Assembly: GCA_025267735.1 (NCBI GenBank)
Contig: CM046304.1
Span: 15,686,001-15,750,000, forward strand
Length of the DNA: 64,000 bases
Origin: Mactra quadrangularis
Lineage: Eukaryota; Mollusca; Bivalvia; Venerida; Mactridae
Reading direction: 5' to 3'
The translations under genes and the position numbers were made by a program. Positions 25,398 to 36,470 of the stretch are shown one piece after another (position 1 is the first letter of the stretch; each line of letters starts with the position of its first letter). The notes below the pieces were generated by a model. That model saw nothing but the letters and a program-made list of their open reading frames with translations. It did no database searches and was not told the origin of the DNA.

Positions 25398-25771
25398 TTG
25401 GTTAAGTTTTTAGGTGCATTATTTTTTATATCATTGAAACTACTGAATGGTATTCAGTTGAAACTTCACACATGTCTAAGGGGTTACCATTGGAGGTCAA
25501 ATACCAAGTTGCATAACTCTAGCATGACTGGATTATGCCCCTTTTATACTTAGTAATTTCTTGGTTCAGTTTTTTGGTGCAAGAATTATTTTGAAACCCC
25601 TAAAGGGATTCACTTTTGAAACTTCATACATGTTTATGGGGCAACACTTGGAGCTCAAATATGAAGTTGCATAACTCTATCATGATTTTTGACTGGATTA
25701 TTACTTATTTTATTTTGGTTCACATGAGCATTCCCGAATAGTCAAGCATGGTTCATGGACAGCTCTTGTTT
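25398..25771 (+). repeat. Dispersed tandem module ending in GACAGCTCTTGTT
   Basis: Two imperfect units with TTGAAACTTCA.ACATGT and AAGTTGCATAACTCTA are followed by GTCAAGCATG...GGACAGCTCTTGTT. The end matches that of the Helentron-like copies, so this is probably another family of the same group. Confidence 0.55.
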
Positions 25772-25796
25772 ATGTTATGTAATTATGTGATGAAAT

Positions 25797-25915
25797 ATTG
25801 TTCAGCGATATCTTTGAACCATAATCACAAAGTTCAAATTTATGGACTAAAAATGAGACATTAATTGTCGCCTAAAAGATTTGTTTACTTCATTACAAGA
25901 TAGATACATTTTTTT
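25797..25915. repeat. Dispersed repeat shared with 48265-48370
   Basis: Both stretches contain TTCA.CGATATC.TTGAA, ACGGACTAAAAA-like and TTGTTTACTTCA blocks in the same order. Confidence 0.6.
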
Positions 25916-25963
25916 TATAATTTCTAGGAAAATTGGTTTTTATGTCTCATGGACACTATATAC

Positions 25964-26408
25964 TAAGGGTGTAACAATACGGTAAAAAATGTATTGCAAT
26001 ATATTGCTATACACGAAACCTGTATTGCAATATATTGCGATACATATTGTTCTATGCGCATACATGCATAGCATGAATTAATGCCTGTGCATCGTCTTAA
26101 TATGATCAACATTGTACATAGATATTTGTATTTTCAAATGTTATACACATATTATGCAAATGTTTGAATAAGTTGAAAAAAGGCTTTGAATGGACTTTCA
26201 AAGATTATTATTCTCTAATTTTACCAAAAATATTTCAAGATTCCGAACACATTTAAAAATTTATTCAAACACTTAAATTTCAGACTGATAAAAAATCAGT
26301 ATGGAACATAACTAGAAAAACCGGTTCAGAAAAAAACGAACCGGTTAAAAACCATCAGAAGTGGTATTGCAATATTAACCGGTATATCGATTAACCGTTA
26401 CACCCCCA
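25964..26408. mobile_element. hAT-like MITE with 8-bp target duplication
   Basis: The ends are TAAGGGTGTAACAATACGG and, on the minus strand, TGGGGGTGTAACGG. They are flanked by CTATATAC (25956-25963) and CTATCTAC (26409-26416), an 8-bp duplication with one change, as expected for hAT elements. No transposase is present. Confidence 0.75.
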
Positions 26409-26512
26409 CTATCTACCTCCACAGACCAATCTAATACAGGTCAGGTAATTCTGTTAGTAAAGGTGGCAAACTCACAGGTTTACTTCCCTTTATTTAAGTA
26501 GAAATGTTTGAT

Positions 26513-26595
26513 GTAATCAGTCAATCTCTCATACAGAGTTGTTGATCCTTACAGTGTAAGGATCGACAACTCTGTATGAGAGATTGGTAATCAGT
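26513..26595. mobile_element. 65-bp near-perfect palindrome flanked by 9-bp direct repeats
   Basis: The arms at 26522-26552 and 26556-26586 are 31 nt each with one mismatch, around a 3-nt centre (AGT). The left arm starts CAATCTCTCATACAG. GTAATCAGT occurs immediately before (26513-26521) and after (26587-26595), which looks like a target-site duplication. As RNA the mismatch would be a G-U pair. The loop is too small for a typical microRNA precursor. Confidence 0.85.
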
Positions 26596-27143
26596 GTGAG
26601 ATGTTTGTAAAATTAGAGTATAATGTCAGTCTTCACAACAAAATTTCATTAGCACTTGACATCAAGTCCAGCAACATGAAATTTTATACTGGACCAAATT
26701 AAAGCTTACTGGACTTGAATTTGCCAGCTTTAAGCGAAACTGTCCCGTAGAGCTTGTATGCTACAAAGAAACTAATTGAAAAACTTCACAAATTGCTTCC
26801 TTTGTTGTAATAATATAATTCAGTGTTTTACTAGCTCCATCAAAACCTCATGCACATCAGTTCTAGAGCACTTTGATTTCAATATTGGTCAGATTGATTT
26901 TGTCAATTTTACCCGAGAAAAAGAAAAAAAACAACTCCAAGGTTTATGTGCTTAATTATTTTTCACTCTATATAACAGTTCATAAAAATGCATGATTGTG
27001 TATAATTTTCACTTATTTTAAAATAAATGAATATCTACATAGAATAACATAAAACATTTTTTGATACTAAAATACCCATGAGTCATGTTTTACCAAGGTA
27101 CATGATTATGTAAATATTATGTCTTGGTTAGACTGGTTTGGAA

Positions 27144-27367
27144 ACTCGAGGCTGATGGGTTTTTCCAGCTGAAAAAAACAACAACTTTGTCTGTAGGGGA
27201 TGTACTCTGGCTGATCAAAGTTGAAACACAAAATGAATGTGTGTACACAGAACAATAGGATTTAGTCTGCATTGCATACTTTTCAGCAATAATATGTAAC
27301 ATAACTTCTGCACTGTTGCATCTATAAAAAACAAACCTGTCAGCTGGAAAAACCCATAAATTCGAGT
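27144..27367. mobile_element. MITE with GGGTTTTTCCAGCTG inverted ends
   Basis: The left end AACTCGAGGCTGATGGG, followed by TTTTTCCAGCTG, is mirrored on the minus strand from 27367 (AACTCGAATTTATGGG, then TTTTTCCAGCTG). It has no coding capacity, and I see no clear target duplication. Confidence 0.65.
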
Positions 27368-28843
27368 TCAGAATAAAAACTATCTAAAATACTGTATATG
27401 TATGATACATGTGTAGTGAATAATCATTAATCTGGCTCTCAAAGCATATTCGGAAGCGTCTGTAGATTTTAATACATAACTAGGTTCAATGCTCTTTTTG
27501 TAAATTGTAAAAATTAGCTAATTCATCATCCCAGTTCCTTCATAAAGTCCTTTTTTTCTCAACTGTCGAAGTTTGAATAATTTCATGGAGATTGAATACA
27601 TGCTATCACAATATCACTAATGTTAGACAGAGAACGCGAAATCAACCTGAAATTACAAATGTATTCATGTTTTGATGGTTGGGAGAAAACAAACTATAAG
27701 GATGGGTATGAGAGAACTTACAATTTCAAATTGAAATAAATTAAGTGCCAGTTTAATGCTTATCAACAATAATACTAAATTGTCAATGCTATTTTTCATA
27801 AATAATACATGAAGTTAAATGATTGCAGTTTTGTCTAATGTCATAAACGTTCTGTGGGGAGTGTTATTACAGTGCAGTTCAGTCATTAAAATTGATGGTC
27901 TTAATAGAAGAATGGGCCAAGTATAGACACATTTTTCTTCACAATACATAGAATTTGAGACCTAAACTTACTACTTTCATATGATATGATATGTAAATGT
28001 ATTAGCAATATACATTGTGTACATCATAAGAATTTGAATGATACCCAGTAGGTCTATAGAATATAATATTATAAGAGTTATAAAAGTTGATAAAAATAAC
28101 TGCATACATTAATTAGACATATGGCAGAGGGAATTAGAGGCAATTATCGCAAAATGTTCAAAAATCAACCCAAGTTGTGTTACAGTGAACAATCGCATAA
28201 ACTGAACGTAATACAAATGTCATACACAATATACCATTGAGGTGAAAATTGCATGATTGAAGTAGTAAAACCTGATTTGTAAATACAATAAACAAAGTAT
28301 CACAGATAAGCAAAAATGGGGTAAAACACACATTCAACTTCCTTCACAACATACAATAAGCAGTTGAACAATTTAGCGGGAAATATCATTCATTAATGAA
28401 ATGTATGTGATTAGTTGCAAGATTTGAGAGTATAGGAGCGACCTTGAGAACATAAGGTAGAATTCCCATTAATGTGAATTCATTGACTTTAATTCTGACA
28501 CCCATTAAACTTATAAAAATAACAATATCATAAAATTCAATTTTTAATGAAAGTGAGTTATTGTCTCCCTTTGATATAATAAATTGATAATGGTGAAATT
28601 TCTCAATATAATGTGCAATGGTAAGATATCAGTTTTCTCAAAACAATTCTGAGTTCATAAACATAGTTTCATGTAAGGGAAATTCTACCTTAATCTACAA
28701 TATGTTGTACTCATAGCCAAATTTTTCATTAACACTTAACAACATCCTCAATACTTAACAAGTAGCAAACAATAATATTTAACAATGAAAAACAAATAAT
28801 AACTTGGTAACACAGAATTTCATATCATATAAACATTGTTCAT

Positions 28844-28849
28844 TTTATT
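28844..28849 (-). terminator. Poly(A) signal of the minus-strand gene
   Basis: TTTATT here reads AATAAA on the minus strand, about 90 bp after the stop codon at 28938. Confidence 0.55.
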
Positions 28850-28937
28850 TGTTATAAATGATATTAAATTTTTTCTTGAACACTGAAGTTCAGTTATAAG
28901 TATAAGTTTATGGAATTTTCTTAGATGTACTTTTTTA

Positions 28938-31900
28938 TCACACTAAAATTGGTTTTTCACTTCCAATATGTTGATATTCTGTGTTATACATTTTTGGTGC
29001 TGTCATTGCTGACTTTGTTCCAGGAGCTGAAAAAGAAAGATATTCGATTAAAGGGTGTTAGTTTACATATTTTTATTGTTTAATTGACAAACTCATTATC
29101 ATCGTTAATGTGAATTGAGTTAAGACACAATCCTGCAGATCTAAATAAAAAATAATTAAAAAAATGTTCTAAATTCTCTGATTTTAAACCAAATAATTTC
29201 CATTTCGTAAACTTGTATTCCCAAGCTACTTAGTAAATGGACTTTGGCTAATGATCGCAAAGATTGACTGAATAAGTCAATTACAGGTAAACATGTTTAC
29301 TAATATTGGCTTCAGCATGCCTGGAGCATCTTCAAATTCTGATTTTGAAGTAAGATTATTTTCAATTTAACCATTTTAAGGATACGATGATCAACTAGTA
29401 GTACATGTATTAACTCTGGAACATGTTTTTTGCAAATTTTGTGTTGTGGTCATTTGGATACATGATCAATAAATAAATAACTTTTTTAAGTTTATGTACC
29501 GTAACTTAATCTCAGACTTGTAAATGTGTATCCTTGAATATTTGAAGATAGCTTATAAGCTGCTTGTTCACGTGCTTAAATACCTTGCCCAGGGGGGGGG
29601 GGGGTGGAACCAGGCAGGCCCAGTACTTCCAAGGGGGGGGGGGGAACTGACAGGTCTGAGTTTCTTCCCTTGAGAAAAACAGGGCGGGGGAAAAGTGACT
29701 ATTACACTGGTATCAATTTTTCTTAAACTCTCAAAATAGCATAGAAACAATAATTTGTGTAATACATGATGAAAAAATCTGAACAGAAAAAATGGACTTA
29801 CTGGGTAGAGTAAATGGTGTATCTACTGGACAGTACATGGCTTCTTTGGCTCTTACATCTGAGGGTCGTGTGTAATGGTCCATATGTTCTGACTTAAGAC
29901 CAGAATGAGGTACAGGAATCATAGCTTTAGGTTGACGTGGTACTTTAGTCTTTGTTGTAAAGAATGTAGTATCTCTCATTGGTAGTTGTTCTCTTGGTAC
30001 TGAAGTCTTTGGTAAAGGACTGTAAATATATGAAAAATTAGTAGTAGTATAACAGGGCCAAAATTTAAGCTCGCATACTCACAAAATGCTATTAAAAACA
30101 TCTTATTGTTAGTTGAAATTTGTGGAGTTTCCTGGTTTCAATAGCTTTATAATTATGAAAATAATCTCATGTCTTAGTCTCTTAATTAGAAGGCCCTTAT
30201 ATGCCTGAAATTCAGGATCAGTCTTGAAGACTTTCAGCCATAACCTTATCTCAGTCAACGAAACTGGGATATATTGGTTGCCCGAACAGGTCATAAGCAC
30301 TATATCTTAAGTTACTTGAAATTTGGTTGTCCAAAAGAAAAATTTGGTCGCCCAAACTAGAAATTGGTTGTCCCAGGCAACCACAAGCCAACTAATTTGG
30401 TAGACAGATATCATCATGATATGTAGAAAGCAAAATAATCTTACTTGTCTTTCAAACCATGACCCCATGCTTTAGGATAGTCTTCACATTGCCAGTATGT
30501 TGCAGCATCCTTTTTAGGATATTTCTTCAACTCTTCAGGTCTAAAAGCTCTATGATCTTTGTGTGTGGTGGTGAGATATGGATCTAATAGGTTTAATACT
30601 CCACGATCTCTTACAAAGAATGGTTTACCTTGTAATTTAGGATTTTGGGTAGTTGCTTGGCCAACCTGAAATAAACAGAAATAGTAATCAATTCAGAAAA
30701 GACTTAGAAAATTGCTCAGACTCTATGCACTTTAAATACAGATTAGTCAGTTTTAATGAAGAGTTATCATACCCACAAATTACTTAATTGTCAAAAAGTA
30801 AAAGTGCAGTTTAAAGTCTGCTTCTATTTACAATGTTAAATTCAGCCATTTTACAATTTTGGGAAACATGTTTCTTGCATTCTATTTATTTCAAAATCAT
30901 TTCATACATACATCTCCTCAAAAATTGTAGCTAAAGTTTTAATTACCATGTGAGACTGATATTCATCATCGGCAGAATCTTTGGATACTCATATATTAGA
31001 TTTGACAAATAACACCCTGGGTTACTGAGGATGGGAATTTATGTGTCTGATCTGATTTACTCATTTATTTTAGCATGATTGTGAAACAAGTTCGTACAAC
31101 TTAGATCTATCACTTTTGTGTTCGCTATCTGGTCCCTCAGTGCTGATCTAGCTAGTAGGATAAAGTTTCTTGCTCAAGGAAACAATGAGGTGAGGTAGAT
31201 TTTGGATGGGATTTGAACCAAGCAGAGCTAGCTATCCAATGATTACTAGTCCAACCTTGTAACTGCTTAACCACTCCTGCTCATATGTGTCTTATCTAGT
31301 TGTACATTGAGATCCAAAGCCTGAATATCATTTTTTTCTAACAGCATATGGTACTGGAGGACCAAGGTGTGAAACAAGTGGTGCTTTTCTCAAAAAATCT
31401 TACGCTTAAAATGATCCTAAGTCAAAAGCAAGAAACATTCATGTATACAGTTATTTTTTGCTAATAAATTCCAAATATTGTTTAATTATGTAGAATAGTG
31501 TAAACCTTATGAATATCATATCATAGTTATGTTAAGGTCTGTTATCTGTCTGGCTTTGAACTGCAAACATTATGAAATTGACCAACAAAAACATTTTTTT
31601 GTCATATTTTTGTGAAAAGGTGCACTAAGCAGTGTCTGCAGTGGACAATCTGTAAATCTCTTACCTTGCTTGGCCCTTCAACATGATGATCATGGAGATT
31701 ATAATCTTGTGGTAAACCTAGACCAGCTGTGTCATCAAAATGATATTTCTGTCTAATACCTGGTGCACTGTTAAATTTAGCACGAGTTTCTGATTGCTGG
31801 TTCCCCATAGTGAGTGGTCGACGCCATCCTCCTGCAGACAACTGAAATATAGTGGATTTCTGCTATAAAGACCTCAGCTCTTGCAAAATCATGACATTTT

Positions 31901-33750
31901 TTATTATTTTAAAGTCCTGAATGCTTTATTCAGAAAAATGGTCCCTATATTAAAACTAATCTACTATTGATCATTTTGATAATTTTAATTTACAGTTGGG
32001 TTTGATCAAAGTTGATCAAGCACTCAGGTGTCCAACTTTATTGTAAAAATTGTTGGACATTGCAAATATTATCGGCATGGACCAGCAGACCAACATTTTT
32101 TGCAAAGGCTATTCATTATGTACGATACTGATTATTTTAATCTGTTAAAAATTCATTACTTAAATTGTCAAGTGACTTAATTTTGATAACAAGATTGAAT
32201 GATAAGAATTATAGTTTCACACAGTATCAGCCACAACTTGTATAAATTACCTTTTCTGCTAAGTCTTTAACATAATCTACTTTCCAATGTCCTGGGGCTT
32301 TTTGATGGACAGGATTTGAATACAATGTTGCTGGGTACTTTCTATCATGAGCTTTACCGGTAGTTGTGATAAAATGTTGATCTCTGGTAATTTGATCTTG
32401 TGTTGCTAAATTGGGTGGAACAGGTTCACCAATACATTGCTGAAAATTAACAGTTTTAGTTAAATACATAAGCAGTACCTGTATACGAAAATAAGATATT
32501 AAAGTGGTTGCTTGAATAGGTCATTTTAGAAGCAAGCGCTATATGAGTATATCTTGTGAGTAGTTTTTGGTTGCCCCAATAAAAGTTTGGTTGCCCAAAG
32601 TAAAAAGTAGTTGTCCCGAGCAAACAGACTCTGACTAATTTCGTAAACTGCATGTGGTACAAGATATAAAGATACAAACTTTTATTTATGGTGGGTATTT
32701 TATACAACAGTTAACTCCATAACAAATGCCTTTGAGTTGTGAGTGGAGTTCAACACAAAATGACAGGGTTCGTCACTGACTGTTTTATCAGGGATCTAGA
32801 GGGAATCCCTAGTCAGTAATTCAGGGATTCTTCCTGAACATAAGCCATGATAACGGATTCCTCAAATAATAAACAAAAGTTTAGAAACAGATAATTTGCA
32901 TATAATGCAATTTGAGAACAGGGCAATTTAAAGGGATCCTGGTGGAATTCCTTGCTAAGCATTGCAAACATTCTGTCCAGGGGGGGGGGGGGGGGTATGG
33001 GAGGCATGGCTTAGACATTACACTCTTATATGAAGAGTAAGATAATTAGCTTATTAAATGCAGTGCAAGCGACCCAATTTCTAAGCCTAGAAGAGACAAT
33101 TAAACTGTATTATAGATATCAGAGCTTACCACTAAGGGTAGTCTTATTGCCTCCATGGACCAATAATTGGCTTTAGGTAACATATTACTGCCATAGAACT
33201 TAAAGATGGCTGTCCATGGCTAGAATGCACTTTACCGGTACGCGCCTACTGCGCATGCGTCACTTTGCATTCTTCATTGAGTTGGTACTGACGGTGACCG
33301 TTAAAAGCGGGGGTTCGGGGGCGGTAGCCCCTGATAAAGACAGAAAATATCATGAAATTGAAATAAAATCACTTACCTTTCTATTCAAACAGGGTTAGAG
33401 TTAGGGTTAGGGTTATAGTACTACTTCCGGTGAATTACTACGTGCCGGTAAAGTGCAGTAGCCCCCTGTCCATTCCCGCAACCTAGTTTAAAAGTTAGTG
33501 TCTAGCTCTGGATACAGTCTTTTAAATTGATGTAAGGTTAAATTGTGGTCATATAACTGACGTAGTTTGCAGACATTTCGTTACGCAGCAAAATATAATA
33601 GAAAATAATACAAAAACACCCAATAGCAATGCTTACATGAAAATGAGAACTTGGAAAATAATATCCAGGTCGGTATTGATGACCAACTCCTGTCGAAGTT
33701 TGATTCCAATCTTGTCTTGGCTGATATTTGACCTCTTTAAAATCCGTCAT
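28938..33750 (-). CDS. Unidentified Pro/Tyr/His-rich protein, possible axonemal microtubule inner protein, 358 aa
   Basis: Exons in order of transcription: 33637-33750, 33130-33198, 32251-32439, 31665-31841, 30445-30665, 29802-30019 and 28938-29026. All have GT/AG borders with matching phases, and the frame runs from ATG at 33750 to TGA at 28938. I do not recognise the family with certainty. The protein has no signal peptide, membrane segment or catalytic motif. It is made of short basic, Pro- and aromatic-rich pieces (PRQDWNQT, PKANYWSMEA, HWKVDYV, AAGGW-like SAGGWRRPL, KFNSAPGIRQKY, TYWQCEDYPKAWGHGL, HYTRPSD). That composition, and a length near 350 residues, is typical of sperm and cilia microtubule inner proteins of the SPMIP/CFAP kind. 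This is inference from style, not from a domain match. Its introns contain GGGCAACC repeats and a SINE fragment. Confidence 0.75.
29588..29644. repeat. Two poly-G runs in the last intron
   Basis: Runs of 14 and about 12 G lie 30 bp apart. Similar runs occur at 32979-32996 and 43801-43815. They may form quadruplexes. Confidence 0.6.
30256..30400. repeat. GGTTGCCC dispersed repeat, inverted copy
   Basis: It is the reverse-oriented relative of 23905-24060 (TTGGTTGTCC, GGTCGCCCAAACTAG, TTGTCCCAGGCAACC). A further copy is at 32506-32645. Confidence 0.6.
31160..31285 (-). mobile_element. tRNA-derived SINE fragment
   Basis: On the minus strand it has an A-box-like TTAAGCAGTTACAAGG and a B-box-like GGTTCAAATCC. 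It lies within intron 4 of the minus-strand gene. Confidence 0.5.
33219..33463. mobile_element. MITE with CACTTTACCGG ends and telomere-like GGGTTA repeats
   Basis: The left end GGCTAGAATGCACTTTACCGG is mirrored on the minus strand by GGCTACTGCACTTTACCGG. Near the right end GGGTTAGAGTTAGGGTTAGG (33393-33412) is a short run of the animal telomere motif. It sits in intron 1 of the 358-aa gene, upstream of exon 2. Confidence 0.65.
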
Positions 33751-34592
33751 TTTTGTTTATTTTACAAGGCTATTTAAAATCTAATAAGTCTTTCTATTAT
33801 TTTTTGTGAAAATTCTATACCAAAATCATTCAATATTTCATTCATGTGTACGTATCCATGTAAACAAGCACGGAATTGTGGGTAAAATAATCTATATCAC
33901 TAAACGCTTGGTGTCGAACGTAGTTGTCGTTCGTTGTTTTACATGAAGCAGTTGTTTCCCTTTGACGTTGCAAAAATATATGAACATGTAGTGGCCCGAC
34001 CAAATATTGCTGCAATTTTTGCGTAGAGCTAATAAATCACCTAAAAATAATCGAAGTGTTCCGTATGACTGTGATTGAAATTTATTGATCAATATATTAT
34101 TATGCTGTGCATAGCAAAGATAAATTACGAACCCGGAAGTTTTGGAATTTCACGTAGACCTATAATCAGAGACATATAGATAACATTTATCTATGTCTCT
34201 GCTATTATCATGCATGTATAAACCGATGGCATATTTTGTATAAAAATACTCAAATAAGCGCAAAACTAATCTATCTACATGTACATAAAGAAGGATGTAG
34301 ACTAGTTTTGCAAAGACTTTATTTTTTGGCCCAAATTGGTCATTATATGAGATAATTCTAATATTTATCTACTCAACTTTGAAATACACATCTTAACAAA
34401 TAACCCCTACCAATACGCGCGGTAAACTTTTATCTTTAAGCCTTATGTTATATAAGACAAAACAATTTAATTATCGTAATACCTCATCCATTTGCGTAGG
34501 ATAAAACAGTAATAATTAAGTACCCATTTCATGAACGAATGAACAGTTTTAAAGACTGACAAAATACATTCAAGTATAATTATGATATTTCA
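33751..34592. other. Upstream flank of the minus-strand gene
   Basis: No gene is seen. An AGAGACATAGATAAATG-type palindrome lies at 34169-34201. The first 300 bp presumably hold the promoter of the 358-aa gene, but no clear TATA box is visible. Confidence 0.35.
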
Positions 34593-34642
34593 ACTATAAG
34601 AAGTAAGGGCGCCTCTTTGGCATCACGGACTGCGCACGCGCG

Positions 34643-34905
34643 GATGATTTTGTTTTTATTGTCCTGTGTGAAGTATGTAATTCTAAAAATAAATTATTAT
34701 ATCAGCGAAAACTTTAGCCCCAACTACCTGGGGGCATGTCCGGTGACCTTGTTGTTGTAATGACTTGTATAAGGATGTGTAATATTGTTATGCGCATCGT
34801 TACCCTTATTGAATGGATAAATAAATGGAGATGATTTTGTTTTTATTGTCCTGTGTGAAGTATGTAATTCTAAAAATAAATTATTATATCAGCGAAAACT
34901 TTAGC
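34643..34905 (+). repeat. Direct duplication of the terminal repeat inside the left end
   Basis: A 77-bp block from GATGATTTTGTTTTTATTG to CGAAAACTTTAGC occurs at 34643-34719 and again at 34829-34905. Each is next to a CATCACG..TGCGCA.GCG motif. Diverged relatives appear near 35017-35095 and 35570-35645, so the left end has been built by repeated copying of its own terminus. Confidence 0.8.
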
Positions 34906-35872
34906 ATCACGAATGCGCATGCGTGAATCTATGAATGACAAAGATTATTTAATAAAGCCCACAGTGAATTTCTTCATCCGTCAACGTATTGTTTACTGAT
35001 TAAACAGAGTTAAATTTGTTTTTATTGTCTGTTATTGTAAAGTCAAGTATTTGATCCTAAAAATGAATTGAAATAGTATCGCGGCAATTATTTCAGACAA
35101 TATGAATGTATAAATGAACAGATTTTCCTAACATTGACATTTAACTTATTGATACGCACGATAAATTCTAAGGTTATAAAAGAAATTGGTATCTTTTTCT
35201 ACAGACATTATAGTACAGATCTAGTACAGTACACATCGTAGTCAAGCATTGATACGTAGGATAAATTCACAGGCTTTAAAGAAATTGACTTTCCGCTAAA
35301 ATGTACAGAGTGTTGTAATATACTAACTGGACTATCCTGAGGGTCTGAATTCTTTAACACAGTGTTAAAATAATTACAATGTATCATAGACAAACCTTTA
35401 GATTCGAATGAAATAAAATTATTATATGTTTAACAACATATGTACGAACTAGTGAAATGAATAAACGACTTAATTACAGTAGGCGAAAACTTACCTCTTC
35501 AGTTCAGGTCGAATTAGCATAAAATGAAATATATAGCTTCACGTTAAAAATGGTTCGGCGAATGAATAAATGGACTTGATTTTACTTTTTATTGTTCTGT
35601 ATACAAAGTGTACAATTTAATAACGTTATAATTGAAGCAATTACTATGGAATTGAAGATAAATACATGTTAAATGTTATATTACTCTCAGTAGTGCATAC
35701 ATTAACCCCACTGATTTAAATTAGTTGTAAGTACAGAATTAGTGTGTAATGTTTTACATACCAATGACCTCTGCACTACGGAATTACTACTTTATAAAGA
35801 AAGTAGTATTTACAGGCTGATTTACAGTGTATGATACTCACTCAAACATAAATAACAAACAAGAAATAACTT

Positions 35873-35878
35873 TTTATT
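35873..35878 (-). terminator. Poly(A) signal for the element's ATPase unit
   Basis: TTTATT reads AATAAA on the minus strand, about 150 bp past the end of the small basic frame. Confidence 0.4.
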
Positions 35879-36025
35879 TTTATTTACGTAATATTATATA
35901 TACAGTTCTATTAATATTTCAAAAGTTTTCAATACACCATCATGTTAGTACAAAATATCCTTTATCTATCAAAGGGTTAACGCCCATTTGAATCACTGTC
36001 TGCAAAAAGTCAGGTGATTTCTAAT

Positions 36026-36316
36026 TTAAGATTTTCGTCCACTATTTTGATAGGGTGTTCCTCTTTTTTCTTTGCGGTTATGCCGTCTCTTTTTCGTATT
36101 TTGCTTATCCCATACGTGCGTGGCAACGTGAGACCTGATGTCCTGTCGACCGCTATAGAACAACCAATCTCGTCGTGTATTCGTAGGATACTGACGTTTC
36201 CACCAGTTGAATAGTGTTTGGGCATTTTTTACTTCCCTTGACCATTGAAATTGAGCTATTTCCGTTGCTGTTGCTAAAGGTGTTACCCATTTGATGTATT
36301 CAGTCATGATGAACAC
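36026..36316 (-). CDS. Small basic protein of the Polinton-like element, 96 aa
   Basis: The frame starts 154 bp after the ATPase stop and runs in the same direction. The N-terminal two thirds hold several aromatic residues (FNWWKRQYP, RRDWLFY). The last 25 residues are strongly basic (KKRRHNRKEKRG), like a nuclear localisation or DNA-binding tail of a virion core protein. I recognise no family. A second, overlapping minus-strand frame (36010-36225) is less likely to be real. Confidence 0.4.
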   Translation of the reverse strand: MFIMTEYIKWVTPLATATEIAQFQWSREVKNAQTLFNWWKRQYPTNTRRDWLFYSGRQDIRSHVATHVWDKQNTKKRRHNRKEKRGTPYQNSGRKS

Positions 36317-36470
36317 TCACTCACTCTTTCTTGGGTTTGTTGTTATACCATATATCACTAGGTCGAGTGTTTATTGTCGTCAAATTAATGAAGCGTTTGG
36401 GTGAATTACTCGACTCATATGACTCTAAATGTTGAATTAAGTCCTAAAACAAACTACACTTCACCCATTC

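Noticed and set aside
26522..26586. Possible microRNA precursor
   Set aside because: The stem is almost perfectly palindromic with a 3-nt loop and has flanking direct repeats, which fits an insertion better than a microRNA hairpin.
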